Below the pieces are notes generated by a model. It saw only the letters and a program-made list of their open reading frames with translations. It did not search any database and was not told the origin of the DNA. Both the position numbers and the translations under genes were made by a program. From assembly GCF_018408705.1 (NCBI RefSeq), contig NZ_AP023420.1, positions 930,001 through 994,000 of the forward strand: DNA of 64,000 nucleotides, read 5' to 3'. Of this stretch, positions 1 through 9,964 are shown piece after piece (positions within the stretch are counted from its first letter, which is position 1; every line of letters starts with the position of its first letter). Origin of the DNA: Pusillibacter faecalis (GTDB lineage: Bacteria > Bacillota > Clostridia > Oscillospirales > Oscillospiraceae).

Positions 1-82
1 AAAGCCATATGGAAAATCCCCTTTCAAATTACGGCCTTACGCCGCTTTTGTATGATGGAAACCGTGGATAGCTCTCTTTATT

Positions 83-111
83 AGTATAGTCCAACCCGCG
101 AAAAAACGCAA
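83..111 (-). promoter_or_regulatory. possible promoter reading out of the left edge
   Basis: On the minus strand TTGCGT (106-111) and TATACT (83-88) are 17 nt apart. This would drive a minus-strand gene starting left of the window, just downstream of glpK. It is judged by eye from consensus only, and no gene is visible in 1-82. Confidence 0.35.
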
Positions 112-127
112 CAAAATTCCACCTTGT

Positions 128-1639
128 TTACACTTCGTTTTCAATCCACGCCCGAGCCCGGTTTACCGCGCGCTGCCAATGGCTGTAATCGGCAGCACAT
201 TCCGCCTCAGCCCGCTGGGGCATGAAGACGTGCTGGCTGCGGCGAAGCTGCCCCACCTCCTGCAAATTCTCCCACACACCTACCGCAAGACCCGCCAGCG
301 CCGCAGCGCCGAAGGCCGTGGTCTCCACCTGGGTCGGGCGGTCCACCGGCAGCCGCAGCAGGTCCGCCTGCGTCTGCATCAAGATGTCACTGACCGAGGC
401 GCCGCCGTCCACTCTCAGCGTGGTAATAGGACAGGGCGCGTCGGCGTTCATGGCCCGCACCAGGTCTGCCACCTGGAAGGCGATGGCGTCCAGCACTGCC
501 CGGGCAATATGAGCCTTGGTGGTACCCCGGGTGATTCCCACAATCGTTCCCCGGGCATACATATCCCAGTAAGGTGCGCCCAGACCGGTGAAGGCTGGCA
601 CCACATACACGCCGCCCGCAGAAGGAACGCTCTCCGCCAGGCGGTCGCACTCCGGCGAGGTTTCAAAAAGGCCCAGCTCGTCTCGCAGCCACTGGATGGC
701 GCTGCCCGCGTTGAAGACACTTCCCTCCAGGGCATAGGTGGTCTCTCCGTTCAACTGCCAGCCCACAGAGGTCACAAGCCCAGACCGGGAACGCACTGCG
801 CTTGTCCCCACGTTCATCAGTGTAAAGCAGCCGGTACCATAGGTGTTCTTCGCCTGACCGGGCACAAAACAGCCCTGGCCGAACAATGCTGCTGCCTGGT
901 CGCCGGCGCTGCCGCAGATCGGGATGCCAGCTAGGTCCTCCAGCCCGGAGATGCCCGAGGCGATGGTGCCATATACTTCGCTGTTGGCCCGAGGCTGCGG
1001 CAGCAGTGCCAGAGGAATACCCAACATGCCGCACAGCTCCTGGTCCCATTGAAGCGTATGGATGTTAAACAGCATCGTCCGGGACGCGTTGGAGCAATCC
1101 GTCACATGGGCGGCACCTCTGGTGAGGTTCCAGATCAGCCAGCTGTCCACCGTGCCGCAGCAAAGCTCCCCCTGCTCTGCCCGCTTCCGGGCACCAGGGA
1201 TATTGTCCAGCAGCCACTTGAGCTTGGTACCGGAGAAATAGGCATCAATCAGCAGCCCCGTTTTCTCCTGTACAGCCTCTATCCAGCCATCAGCCTTCAG
1301 CTGATCGCAGATGGCAGCGGTGCGGCGGCACTGCCAGACGATGGCGTTGCACACCGGCTCACCGGTTGTTCTGTCCCACAGAATGGTGGTCTCCCGCTGG
1401 TTGGTGATGCCGAGGGCCGCGATGCACTTGGGATCAATGTGGGCGGAGTCCACTGCCTCCGCCAGGGCTCGGGCGGTGGTGGACCAGATTTCCATCGGGT
1501 CGTGCTCCACCCAGCCCGGTTGGGGGTAAATCTGTCGGAAGGGATGCTGGGCTCGGGCCACAATCTCACCCGCCCGGTTGAACAAAATGGCCCGGGAACT
1601 GGTGGTCCCCTGGTCCAACGCGGCAATATACGCTTCCAT
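128..1639 (-). CDS. glpK: glycerol kinase
   Basis: This 503-residue protein has the full length and motifs of GlpK, an FGGY-family sugar kinase that phosphorylates glycerol to sn-glycerol-3-phosphate with ATP in the cytoplasm. The N-terminal phosphate loop DQGTTSSR is at residues 9-16, the glycerol-contacting Arg-Glu pair is at about 82-83 (NQRETT), and the second-domain motifs GSAGDQ and GTYGTG follow. AGGAGG lies just upstream of the ATG. The His-containing loop that HPr phosphorylates in enterococcal GlpK is not evident (the stretch reads [10 protein letters not shown]), so that form of PTS control may be absent. No glpF or glpD adjoins it. It is divergent from a putative lipase, which could supply glycerol, but that link is inference. 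Confidence 0.96.
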   Translation of the reverse strand: MEAYIAALDQGTTSSRAILFNRAGEIVARAQHPFRQIYPQPGWVEHDPMEIWSTTARALAEAVDSAHIDPKCIAALGITNQRETTILWDRTTGEPVCNAIVWQCRRTAAICDQLKADGWIEAVQEKTGLLIDAYFSGTKLKWLLDNIPGARKRAEQGELCCGTVDSWLIWNLTRGAAHVTDCSNASRTMLFNIHTLQWDQELCGMLGIPLALLPQPRANSEVYGTIASGISGLEDLAGIPICGSAGDQAAALFGQGCFVPGQAKNTYGTGCFTLMNVGTSAVRSRSGLVTSVGWQLNGETTYALEGSVFNAGSAIQWLRDELGLFETSPECDRLAESVPSAGGVYVVPAFTGLGAPYWDMYARGTIVGITRGTTKAHIARAVLDAIAFQVADLVRAMNADAPCPITTLRVDGGASVSDILMQTQADLLRLPVDRPTQVETTAFGAAALAGLAVGVWENLQEVGQLRRSQHVFMPQRAEAECAADYSHWQRAVNRARAWIENEV

Positions 1640-1715
1640 AGGCTACCTCCTCTGGTATTTTCTACAGGGCCGTGGTATCATGGGCCCAGTATAACATAAG
1701 GAGGCCGGTTTTGCC

Positions 1716-2669
1716 ATGCTCAGAAATGAATTTGTTTTTCCCTCCGCCGACGGAAACACATCCATCCACGCAGTACAGTGGCTGCCAGAGGACGATGTCC
1801 GGGCCGTCGTGCAGATTTCCCACGGTGTGTCGGAGTATATTCTGCGTTACGAGCCCTTTGCCCAGTACCTGACGGACCGGGGCTTCGCGGTGGTGGGCCA
1901 CGATCATCTGGGGCATGGCAGCTCCGTGGCTCCCGGCGCTGCGCGGCTGTACTTCGGTCCCAAGGGGAGCTGGAAGTGGGTGGTGGATGACATCGAGAAG
2001 CGTCGATGTCTTGCCCGGGAGTCTTTTCCCAATGTGCCCTATTTTCTGCTGGGACACTCGATGGGCTCCTTCCTGGCCCGCACTTATCTGATCCGCTATC
2101 CGGGCCGTGTGGACGGCGCCATCCTGATGGGCACCGGGCAGATGTCTCCCGCCCTGATCACCGCAGGGAAGGCTATAGCCGCCCGGGAGTCCCGCCGCGT
2201 TGGAGAGGAGCACAGCAGTTCACTGGTGGAAAAGCTGGCCTTTGGTACCTATAACCGCATCTTTGCGCCCAATCGCACCGCGTTTGACTGGCTCTCCCGA
2301 AGCACGGAGAACGTGGACCAGTATCTGGCGGACCCACTGTGTGGTGAAACCCCCACGATCGGTCTTTTCCGTGAGATGCTCGAAGGCATGTCCTGGATCG
2401 AAAAGCCAGAAAACCTCAGACAGATGGACCTTGACACCCCCATTCTTTTCACCTCCGGAGCCATGGACCCGGTAGGCGGGTGCGGCGTGGGGGTGCGGCG
2501 GGCCTATGAGAGCTTTCAAAAGGCCGGCGTGCGGAATGTCACATGCAGACTCTATCCGGAGCTGCGGCACGAGATTCTATGTGAGGACTGCCGAGAGACG
2601 GTTTTCCAGGACCTTTTTGACTGGCTGACGGCCAGACTGCCGGATACGTCTGTCCCCGGCGCCAGATAG
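1716..2669 (+). CDS. alpha/beta hydrolase, monoacylglycerol lipase/lysophospholipase type
   Basis: The 317-residue protein has the serine-hydrolase fold of the Hydrolase_4 (PldB/monoglyceride lipase) family. The oxyanion region is HG at 36-37, the nucleophile elbow is GHSMGS with Ser115, and GHDHLGHGSS at 61-70 is typical of the family. The acid is probably in the GAMDPVGG segment and the His in the ELRHE segment near the C terminus. No signal peptide is visible, so it should act in the cytoplasm on monoacylglycerols or lysophospholipids. AAGGAGG about 12 nt upstream supports the ATG. It is divergent from glpK with only about 76 nt between start codons, which fits a shared glycerolipid role but does not prove it. 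Confidence 0.85.
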   Translation: MLRNEFVFPSADGNTSIHAVQWLPEDDVRAVVQISHGVSEYILRYEPFAQYLTDRGFAVVGHDHLGHGSSVAPGAARLYFGPKGSWKWVVDDIEKRRCLARESFPNVPYFLLGHSMGSFLARTYLIRYPGRVDGAILMGTGQMSPALITAGKAIAARESRRVGEEHSSSLVEKLAFGTYNRIFAPNRTAFDWLSRSTENVDQYLADPLCGETPTIGLFREMLEGMSWIEKPENLRQMDLDTPILFTSGAMDPVGGCGVGVRRAYESFQKAGVRNVTCRLYPELRHEILCEDCRETVFQDLFDWLTARLPDTSVPGAR

Positions 2670-2743
2670 CTCTCCTTTTACGCCGTGTTCATGATTCCTG
2701 TTTGCAAGTCTGTAAAGCTCTTGTAAAAATAAGCGGCTGCGGC

Positions 2744-2772
2744 TTGAGGCCGGAGTCTGGATATGATATGAT
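2744..2772 (+). promoter_or_regulatory. sigma-A-type promoter for the TIM-barrel gene
   Basis: TTGAGG (2744-2749) and TATGAT (2767-2772) have 17-nt spacing, about 40 nt before the chosen ATG at 2813. It lies inside the longer open frame, which argues that the upstream start is not used. Confidence 0.5.
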
Positions 2773-2812
2773 GTTTAAAATTGTTGCCACCCGCTGCAAG
2801 AGAGGAGGCTTT

Positions 2813-3478
2813 ATGGTCCAGCCAATTCCAACCTATACCGGGACCCTCCGCAGCCACTCCTTGACCCTGCCCGCCTGCATTCATGAGTGCAGTGGCATCC
2901 GCATCTTTGGTCGGCTGATCCGATCCCTGGCTTTTACAACCGACGTGGCCATAATTAAAAACATCAATGCCGATGCCATCATCGCCGTCTACCCCTTCAC
3001 TCCTCAGCCGGTGATTGCCCAGGCAATTATCACTGTGTCCGATGTGCCGGTCTTTGTGGGTGTGGGCGGCGGAATCACCACCGGTGCCAGGGCTGTCCGG
3101 CTGGCGGTGCAGGCGGAGCACCAGGGTGCCCACGGCGTGGTGCTCAATGCTCCTACCCCCAACGAGGTCATCGGGCAAATCAAGGAACGGGTAGACCTGC
3201 CCGTGGTAATCACAGTTGTCTCTGCCCATACGGATATCCGCGGCCGTCTGGACGCCGGCGCTGATATTCTGAACGTCTCCGGTGCTGGGGCGACCCCGGA
3301 CATCGTGGCGGATATTCGGCAGGACTTTCCGGAAGTTCCCATCATTGCCACCGGCGGCCCCACGGAGGAGAGTATCCGCCGCACCATCCAAGCCGGAGCC
3401 AATGCTGTGACCTATACGCCGCCCGCCAATGGCGTTCTCTTTGCCCAGCTCATGACGCGCTATCGTCAAACCTGTTAG
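2813..3478 (+). CDS. TIM-barrel protein of unknown function (annotated 'hydrolase' in relatives)
   Basis: The 221-residue protein looks like a compact phosphate-binding (beta/alpha)8 barrel. It has alternating strands such as ADAIIAVYPF, VPVFVGVGGG, LPVVITVV and VPIIATGGPT, with the glycine-rich GVGGG and ATGGP turns that bind phosphate in ribulose-phosphate-binding barrels (HisA, TrpC, KDPG aldolase). I recognise it as a conserved Clostridia protein but cannot name a reaction. The frame is open upstream to 2702, but the ATG at 2813 has GAGAGGAGG at ideal spacing and a promoter just ahead, so I start there. It is monocistronic, with a hairpin terminator downstream. Confidence 0.75.
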   Translation: MVQPIPTYTGTLRSHSLTLPACIHECSGIRIFGRLIRSLAFTTDVAIIKNINADAIIAVYPFTPQPVIAQAIITVSDVPVFVGVGGGITTGARAVRLAVQAEHQGAHGVVLNAPTPNEVIGQIKERVDLPVVITVVSAHTDIRGRLDAGADILNVSGAGATPDIVADIRQDFPEVPIIATGGPTEESIRRTIQAGANAVTYTPPANGVLFAQLMTRYRQTC

Positions 3479-3597
3479 CCTATCTGTTCAGGCCCCGTCT
3501 CATGTGAGACGGATCTTAGCTTGCTTCAAATCGTTCGTGTCTTGCCTCCGGTGCCTGTCTGAAAGCAACGGCGCTCCATATCGTCTGCCTAAAGTAA

Positions 3598-3624
3598 GGG
3601 CCGCCCCAAATAGGGCGGTCCTTT
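3598..3624 (+). terminator. intrinsic terminator between convergent genes
   Basis: A 9-bp stem (3598-3606 with 3613-3621, one G-U pair) is followed by TTT on the plus strand. It lies between the convergent TIM-barrel and ATPase genes and may act in both directions. Confidence 0.6.
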
Positions 3625-3627
3625 CCA

Positions 3628-4695
3628 TCAGCCCAGCCAGCTGAGAATCCGGCCCGCCTCCAAGGCGGCCAAGGCACGGACACCGTCAAAATCCACATAG
3701 GGATTATAGACGGCCTCCAGCCGGTCATGGTTGGCCTTGGCATCCCGAAGTGCTGCCACCGCCTCTGAACGGAGCAGCGCTGCCATTCGGGTCTGGAACC
3801 GCAGCCTGGCCTTGCTCTCCGGGTGGGTCATGGCGTCCAACCGGATGCGGCGATAGGGCTTTTTCCCATAGTCCATTCCAGGCCGGGATGTGACAAAAGC
3901 CAGCCCCAGCCCGGGGACCAGCAGGTGCTCCAGGCGAGTTGGCTCCTCCGGCGCGACGCAGGCAATCGTGTCCCATCCCCTTGAGACCGCCGCCTGGTGA
4001 AGCAGCTCCATCGTCCCTCCGCCCAGCTCCCAACCGTCCGCGAACTCATAAACCCTGGGGCACAGCGCGTCTACACTGTCAAAGCACCAAACATAGCCTT
4101 TGTGGGTAACGCTTCCCAAAAAGCGGCGGGTAGTCTTTCCCTCCTGTCCACCATGCTCCCGCAGCTCCCGCTGAATGATACCCCGTGCTCGCCTCTCTGC
4201 CCGTTCCTGGTCAAAGGTCCGTCTCACCGCGGCTACTGCATCCAGCTCCACCTGTCGGGCAGCCTTTAGGCTGTGGTATGCCCGCACATATGCCGCTTGA
4301 TAGGCATGGGTATGGGTTTTGACCTCCTCAGCGTCCGCCTTGGCGGCGGATAAATCATAAAATCGTCCCAAGTCCACATAGCGGTCCACCGCCGCTGGGT
4401 ATACTGGCTCCATGACATGGGGGCTGGTGCCGTCCACTACGGCGCACCGCACCTCCGGTAGTACCACTCCGTCCAGAGAATCCGGGTCCCCGGAGCACCA
4501 GAGGTATTCCACCGGCGTCCCCGCCTGCTCCATGGTCCGCCCAATTTCCCGCATAAAGGTGTTCTTGCCCACGCCAGGTCCGCCCTTTAGAATCATAACA
4601 TCATATGTAGCCTCTAAATCCACCATCTCATGGAACAGGTTTTGAAATCCTTCGCCGCTGTTAGCACCGGCAAAAAAGTTGGTAATCCGTGCCAT
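3628..4695 (-). CDS. P-loop ATPase, PRK06851-like, with an altered Walker A
   Basis: The 355-residue protein resembles the PRK06851 ATPases of Firmicutes, whose function is unclear. The P-loop at residues 38-46 reads GGPGVGKNT. The residue after the invariant Lys44 is Asn45, where the family and nearly all P-loops have Ser or Thr to hold Mg2+. Other readable parts are the strand CAVVDGTSPHVMEP and an Arg/Glu-rich helical middle (about 120-185). The frame is open to a TTG at 4710, but GGAGGA sits 6 nt before the ATG at 4695, which I take as the start. It stands alone, convergent with the TIM-barrel gene and divergent from the carboxypeptidase. Confidence 0.75.
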   Translation of the reverse strand: MARITNFFAGANSGEGFQNLFHEMVDLEATYDVMILKGGPGVGKNTFMREIGRTMEQAGTPVEYLWCSGDPDSLDGVVLPEVRCAVVDGTSPHVMEPVYPAAVDRYVDLGRFYDLSAAKADAEEVKTHTHAYQAAYVRAYHSLKAARQVELDAVAAVRRTFDQERAERRARGIIQRELREHGGQEGKTTRRFLGSVTHKGYVWCFDSVDALCPRVYEFADGWELGGGTMELLHQAAVSRGWDTIACVAPEEPTRLEHLLVPGLGLAFVTSRPGMDYGKKPYRRIRLDAMTHPESKARLRFQTRMAALLRSEAVAALRDAKANHDRLEAVYNPYVDFDGVRALAALEAGRILSWLG

Positions 4696-4795
4696 AGCTG
4701 TCTCCTCCAAATTGAACTACAATCCAGAGTATGCAGCAACACCTTGACCTGACTTTCCTGAAAACCTGTCCTTAAAAAATTGCGGAAAATTTCTG

Positions 4796-4824
4796 GTGAA
4801 ATCCGCCGGAGAGTCTGCTATACT
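4796..4824 (+). promoter_or_regulatory. possible extended -10 promoter for the carboxypeptidase
   Basis: TATACT (4819-4824) is preceded by TGC, an extended -10, with a poor -35 GTGAAA (4796-4801) at 17-nt spacing, about 65 nt before the ATG. Confidence 0.35.
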
Positions 4825-4890
4825 GTGATCAATGGCGCGTCGGGCCAGCCAGGCTTTTGCGTCGGAACACACGCGATCAAGGAGCATTCT

Positions 4891-5964
4891 ATGGACGATT
4901 ACACCCCCATGTTCAGTCCCGAAGAGCGGGCTGCCCGCAGAAAGCAAAGAGCCGCAGCCCGCAGAAAAAAACAGCGCCTTCAGCGCAGGAGAATTCTGCT
5001 GCGGACTCTGCCGGCAGCTATTCTTTGCTTGGTTCTTGTGGTCGCCTTATCATTTTGGGGGCAAGGACAGGCGGAAGAACTGCCGGAAGAGCCGCGGGCT
5101 GCAAAATTTCCCAAGGTCTCCCCTGTGGAGCCAGAGACCGCCCTCCGCCCTGTGGAAACCACGGAAACAGTCCATCTGGGGGATGAAATATCCAGTGGTT
5201 ACGCCGTCTTGATAGACCTGCAGACCAACACCATTTTGGCAGAGAAGGAAGCTCAGGCGGTGATCAATCCCGCCTCCATGACCAAAGTGCTGACCCTGCT
5301 GGTAGCTGTGGAGCAGCTGGAAGAGGCAGATCTGGAGGACACCTTTACCATGACCATTGATATCACGGATTACTGTTATGTCAACGACTGCAGTGTGGTA
5401 GGGCTGGATGTAGGGGAAACCGTATCCGTCCGCGAACTGCTATATGGCACGATTCTCTCCTCCGGTGCAGACGCCGCCCTAGGACTTGCGGTATATACTG
5501 CCGGGTCTCATGAGTCCTTTGTAAAATTAATGAATGAAAAGCTGGAGGAATTGGGACTCTCTCAGACTGCTCATTTTACAAATTGTGTAGGGCTCTATGA
5601 TGAGGCACACCACTGTACAGTCACTGACATGGCCGTTATTCTGAAAGCAGCTATGGACAACGAACTGTGCCGGGAAGTTCTCTCCGCCCACACCTATGAG
5701 ACTGCTCCTACAGAGCAGCATCCGGAGGGGCAGGTTCTTTCCAACTGGTTCCTGCGAAAAATTGAGGACCACGACGGGTCGCAGGCCGTGCGGGTTGTGG
5801 GAGCCAAGACAGGATATGTAGCCCAGTCCGGTTCCTGCGCCGCCAGCTGGGGGGAGGACGCCGCCGGCAACGGTTATCTCTGTGTCACAGGAAGCGCCGG
5901 CAGCAGCTGGCAGGCGATTTTTGACCACGTAGCTCTGTACCGGGATTTCTGTGGCACCGGATAA
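4891..5964 (+). CDS. membrane-anchored D-alanyl-D-alanine carboxypeptidase (S11 family)
   Basis: The 357-residue protein belongs to the penicillin-binding-protein family that trims the terminal D-Ala of peptidoglycan stem peptides outside the membrane. A very basic cytoplasmic tail (residues 11-38) precedes one membrane helix at about 36-56. The catalytic SxxK is S129-M-T-K132 and the KTG triad is K306-T-G308. The second active-site motif, normally SxN, reads S191-G-A193-D, so the usual Asn is missing or displaced. The frame opens at 4780, but AAGGAG upstream of 4891 and the start of the basic tail favour MDDYTP. The gene is monocistronic; the mobile element begins 72 nt after its stop. Confidence 0.88.
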   Translation: MDDYTPMFSPEERAARRKQRAAARRKKQRLQRRRILLRTLPAAILCLVLVVALSFWGQGQAEELPEEPRAAKFPKVSPVEPETALRPVETTETVHLGDEISSGYAVLIDLQTNTILAEKEAQAVINPASMTKVLTLLVAVEQLEEADLEDTFTMTIDITDYCYVNDCSVVGLDVGETVSVRELLYGTILSSGADAALGLAVYTAGSHESFVKLMNEKLEELGLSQTAHFTNCVGLYDEAHHCTVTDMAVILKAAMDNELCREVLSAHTYETAPTEQHPEGQVLSNWFLRKIEDHDGSQAVRVVGAKTGYVAQSGSCAASWGEDAAGNGYLCVTGSAGSSWQAIFDHVALYRDFCGTG

Positions 5965-6035
5965 CGTTTCCTGGATTCAGGTACAGCCTTTGACTATGTC
6001 CCTGACCAGTTGTTTGCAAAGGCAGCCTATTGCTC

Positions 6036-6077
6036 AAAAGAGGACGTCTCCAGAAGGTGCACGCTCATAAGGAAGTA
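6036..6077 (+). repeat. left terminal inverted repeat of the element
   Basis: Reading inward it runs AAAAGAGGACGTCTCCAG, then GGTGCACGC, then TAAGGAAGTA. It matches the reverse complement of 17667-17708 at 34 of 42 positions with no gap. The outer edge lies in chromosomal sequence after the carboxypeptidase gene; the exact crossover dinucleotide cannot be fixed without an empty site. Confidence 0.8.
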
Positions 6078-6088
6078 ATTGAATTATC

Positions 6089-7763
<1,675 letters not shown>

Positions 7764-8018
7764 TCATTCCTCCTGTAATGAACGCCCGACAAACAGGTTG
7801 CTGTCTTTATTATACTGCGGTTTGTCCTCTTTGTCAGCATCCGTGATGGTTTCTGAGCGAATGAGCCGTACCATTTTGTCGTAAAGCAGTTCTGTACCGC
7901 CGCAGGAGGTTTCCACCTCGTATACGGTTCCGCCGATTGTGTAGCATACAGTTTCTTGCAGTGGATTTCCTCTTTTCGGGAGATAATCGCTCTCTTGTAC
8001 TTTTGGCTTCTGTTCCAT
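7764..8018 (-). CDS. tnpW: TnpW-family transposon protein
   Basis: The 84-residue protein begins MEQKPKVQES and contains CYTIGGTVYEV followed by a short helical KMVRLI segment. This matches the small TnpW proteins that sit just upstream of serine recombinases in clostridial elements; their function is unknown. The frame is open to 8078, but the internal ATG at 8018 has an AAAGGA-like site and gives the family's N terminus. It is co-transcribed with the recombinase, 4 nt apart. Confidence 0.75.
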   Translation of the reverse strand: MEQKPKVQESDYLPKRGNPLQETVCYTIGGTVYEVETSCGGTELLYDKMVRLIRSETITDADKEDKPQYNKDSNLFVGRSLQEE

Positions 8019-8062
8019 TCCGTTCCCGTCCTTTCCGGGAAAGTCACAACAGAGCAAGCATA

Positions 8063-8134
8063 GGAAGTGTGGCCACACTTCCGCAAAATCTCCGTTTCCG
8101 GCCTGCTACCTGAGCGGAGATTTTTGCTTGTTGG
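8063..8134. promoter_or_regulatory. 20-bp perfect palindrome and a hairpin upstream of tnpW
   Basis: Positions 8063-8082 form the perfect palindrome GGAAGTGTGGCCACACTTCC. It is followed by a 10-bp stem (8095-8104 with 8125-8134) with AT-rich ends. Both lie in the leader of the tnpW-recombinase unit and are candidates for an operator or attenuator of recombinase expression. The rest of the 8019-8346 gap is AT-rich and holds the marR promoter; I see no gene in it. Confidence 0.55.
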
Positions 8135-8292
8135 GAGCTTCCCAAACCCTTGTTTTTTGCTTTGCTAATAATACGTTTGCAAGGACGGAAACTACCCGTT
8201 AAATTCTGATTACCCAATAAATTTTTCTATACAATTCATCATCTATAATGGAGTACTTAGAACAAGCAGCCAAAGCAGAAAACGACAATATA

Positions 8293-8321
8293 TTGACTTT
8301 CTATACTTTCGGTGATAAACT
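8293..8321 (+). promoter_or_regulatory. promoter of the marR-like gene
   Basis: TTGACT (8293-8298) and the extended -10 TGA-TAAACT (8316-8321) are 17 nt apart. It lies inside a longer upstream open frame, supporting translation start at 8347 rather than 8248. Confidence 0.55.
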
Positions 8322-8346
8322 TTGTTTCATAGGAGTTGAACAAACA

Positions 8347-8898
8347 ATGGGATATGAAAAGGAATTGCATGATCTGTTTCTCATGCAGCAAGCGTATGGA
8401 ACCCTGTTCTCGCTAATCAATAAACTTCAAATTACAGGTGATACCTATTTTAATGGCCTTACTTCTCGCCAGTTTATGACAATCGTTGCTATTTTACATC
8501 TGCCAGAGGATGAAACAACGATAAATAATATCGCTCGGAAATTGGGAACCAGCAAACAAAACGCCAATCGAATGGTTGCAGGAATTGAAAAATTAGGGTA
8601 TGTTACGATTGTTCCCAGTTCTAAAGATCGGCGCGCCACGAATGTATTACTTACAGATACCGGAAAACAGAAAGTTCTTGAATGTTCACAATATGCAGTA
8701 GATTTTATGGCCGATCTATTCCGAAGTTTCAACACACAAGAATTAGAAACCCTCTGGAACCTGCTGCACAGGCTCTATGAATTTGACGGAAATCGTCAAG
8801 ATGGTTTTGAAGAAGATAGCTCAAAACTAATATCCGATCCAGAATTAAGCGACCGCATTTTACAACACTTTGCAGAGAAAAGAAAGTATTCTGAATAA
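8347..8898 (+). CDS. MarR-family transcriptional regulator
   Basis: The 183-residue protein has a winged helix-turn-helix of MarR type: LTSRQFMTI, then NNIARKLGTSKQNANRMV as the HTH, and the wing VPSSKDRRATNVLLTDTGK, whose DRR and LTxxG signature is diagnostic. Helices on either side would form the dimer. AGGAG upstream of the ATG at 8347 and the promoter at 8293-8321 set the start. It is followed by a terminator and then the ABC cluster, whose promoter is bracketed by a large inverted repeat, so it probably represses that exporter until a ligand binds. Confidence 0.88.
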   Translation: MGYEKELHDLFLMQQAYGTLFSLINKLQITGDTYFNGLTSRQFMTIVAILHLPEDETTINNIARKLGTSKQNANRMVAGIEKLGYVTIVPSSKDRRATNVLLTDTGKQKVLECSQYAVDFMADLFRSFNTQELETLWNLLHRLYEFDGNRQDGFEEDSSKLISDPELSDRILQHFAEKRKYSE

Positions 8899-8927
8899 GG
8901 CGACGTAAACGTCGCCTTATTTTTTTC
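8894..8927 (+). terminator. terminator after the marR-like gene
   Basis: A 12-bp perfect stem (8894-8905 with 8910-8921), TAAA loop and a long T-run. It starts inside the stop-codon region of the regulator gene and insulates it from the ABC genes. Confidence 0.9.
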
Positions 8928-8932
8928 TCCAT

Positions 8933-8997
8933 AAAGACACCATGTTGACATTGTGGTTTCCTTGCTCTATAATCTATATTGACAACAAGGTGTCTTT
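8933..8997 (+). promoter_or_regulatory. consensus promoter bracketed by a 24-nt inverted repeat operator
   Basis: TTGACA (8945-8950) and TATAAT (8968-8973) with 17-nt spacing form a perfect sigma-A promoter. The arms 8933-8956 and 8974-8997 are inverted copies (19 of 24 identical; outer 9 nt AAAGACACC perfect). The left arm covers the -35 and the right arm starts right after the -10. Such a site should be shut off by a bound repressor, most simply the adjacent MarR protein. Confidence 0.8.
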
Positions 8998-9011
8998 TGA
9001 AAGGGGAACGA

Positions 9012-9953
9012 ATGATGGAAGAAATTATTGTCGTTGAAAAGCTCAATAAGAGTTATCAACACAAATCTGCTGTTCATGATTTGAGTTTTACGGTTTGTCA
9101 GGGGGAAATTGTAGGATTGTTAGGCCCGAACGGTGCCGGGAAAAGCACAACCATCAATATCCTGTCTACAATTTTGAAACCCGATAGCGGAAATGTCTCA
9201 ATTGGCGGATATGATTTGGCAAAAGACAAATCGAAGATCAAAAAGTTTATCGGCATTGTTCCGCAAGACCTTGCAATTTATGAAGAAATCAGTGCCGAAA
9301 AAAATGTTGCGTTTTTTGCAAGCCTCTATGGTCTGCATGGTTCAGAACTGAAAACTCAAACTTGCAAAGCACTTCAACAGGTAGGATTATACGACCATCG
9401 AGCCGAAAAGCCCAAAACATTTTCCGGCGGCATGAAGCGTCGTCTGAATATTGCGTGTGCCATCGCCCACGCCCCCAAACTTATTATCATGGATGAACCG
9501 ACCGTCGGCATTGATCCGCAATCCCGCAATCATATTTTAGAGGCTATTTTAACTTTGCGGGATCAGGGTTCAACGATCCTTTATTCCACGCACTACATGG
9601 AAGAAGTGGAAGCGATTGCCGACCGCATTTTGATACTTGACGAAGGAAAATTTATTGCATCCGGGACAAAAAAAGAATTGTGCCAGCGATTTGAAAATCA
9701 GGTTACCTATAGCTTTACTTTAGACCGTAAACCGGATGGAACAACGCTTACGCTGTCCGGGCTGCCGGGTATTTTGTCCGTGTCTTTTGAAGAACAGGGA
9801 CTTGCCGTTACCGTGGATATAACCAATGAAAATCTAAGCCATATCATTTTAACGATTTTGTCAGCCGGATACCAGATTAAAGCCATGTCAAGTAAAGAGG
9901 CTTCTCTTGAAACGGTCTTTTTAGATTTGACTGGAAAATCCCTGCGGGACTAA
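9012..9953 (+). CDS. ABC transporter ATP-binding protein (drug/antibiotic export, DrrA/CcmA type)
   Basis: The 313-residue ATPase powers the following two ABC-2 membrane proteins. Walker A is GPNGAGKST, the signature is FSGGMKRRL, Walker B is LIIMDEPTVGID, and the H-loop is STHYMEE. A C-terminal extension of about 90 residues, typical of DrrA-type proteins, follows. AAGGGG precedes two adjacent ATG codons (9012 and 9015), either of which could be used. It is the first gene of a tight cluster behind the operator-bracketed promoter. Confidence 0.93.
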   Translation: MMEEIIVVEKLNKSYQHKSAVHDLSFTVCQGEIVGLLGPNGAGKSTTINILSTILKPDSGNVSIGGYDLAKDKSKIKKFIGIVPQDLAIYEEISAEKNVAFFASLYGLHGSELKTQTCKALQQVGLYDHRAEKPKTFSGGMKRRLNIACAIAHAPKLIIMDEPTVGIDPQSRNHILEAILTLRDQGSTILYSTHYMEEVEAIADRILILDEGKFIASGTKKELCQRFENQVTYSFTLDRKPDGTTLTLSGLPGILSVSFEEQGLAVTVDITNENLSHIILTILSAGYQIKAMSSKEASLETVFLDLTGKSLRD

Positions 9954-9964
9954 AGGAGGAACTT

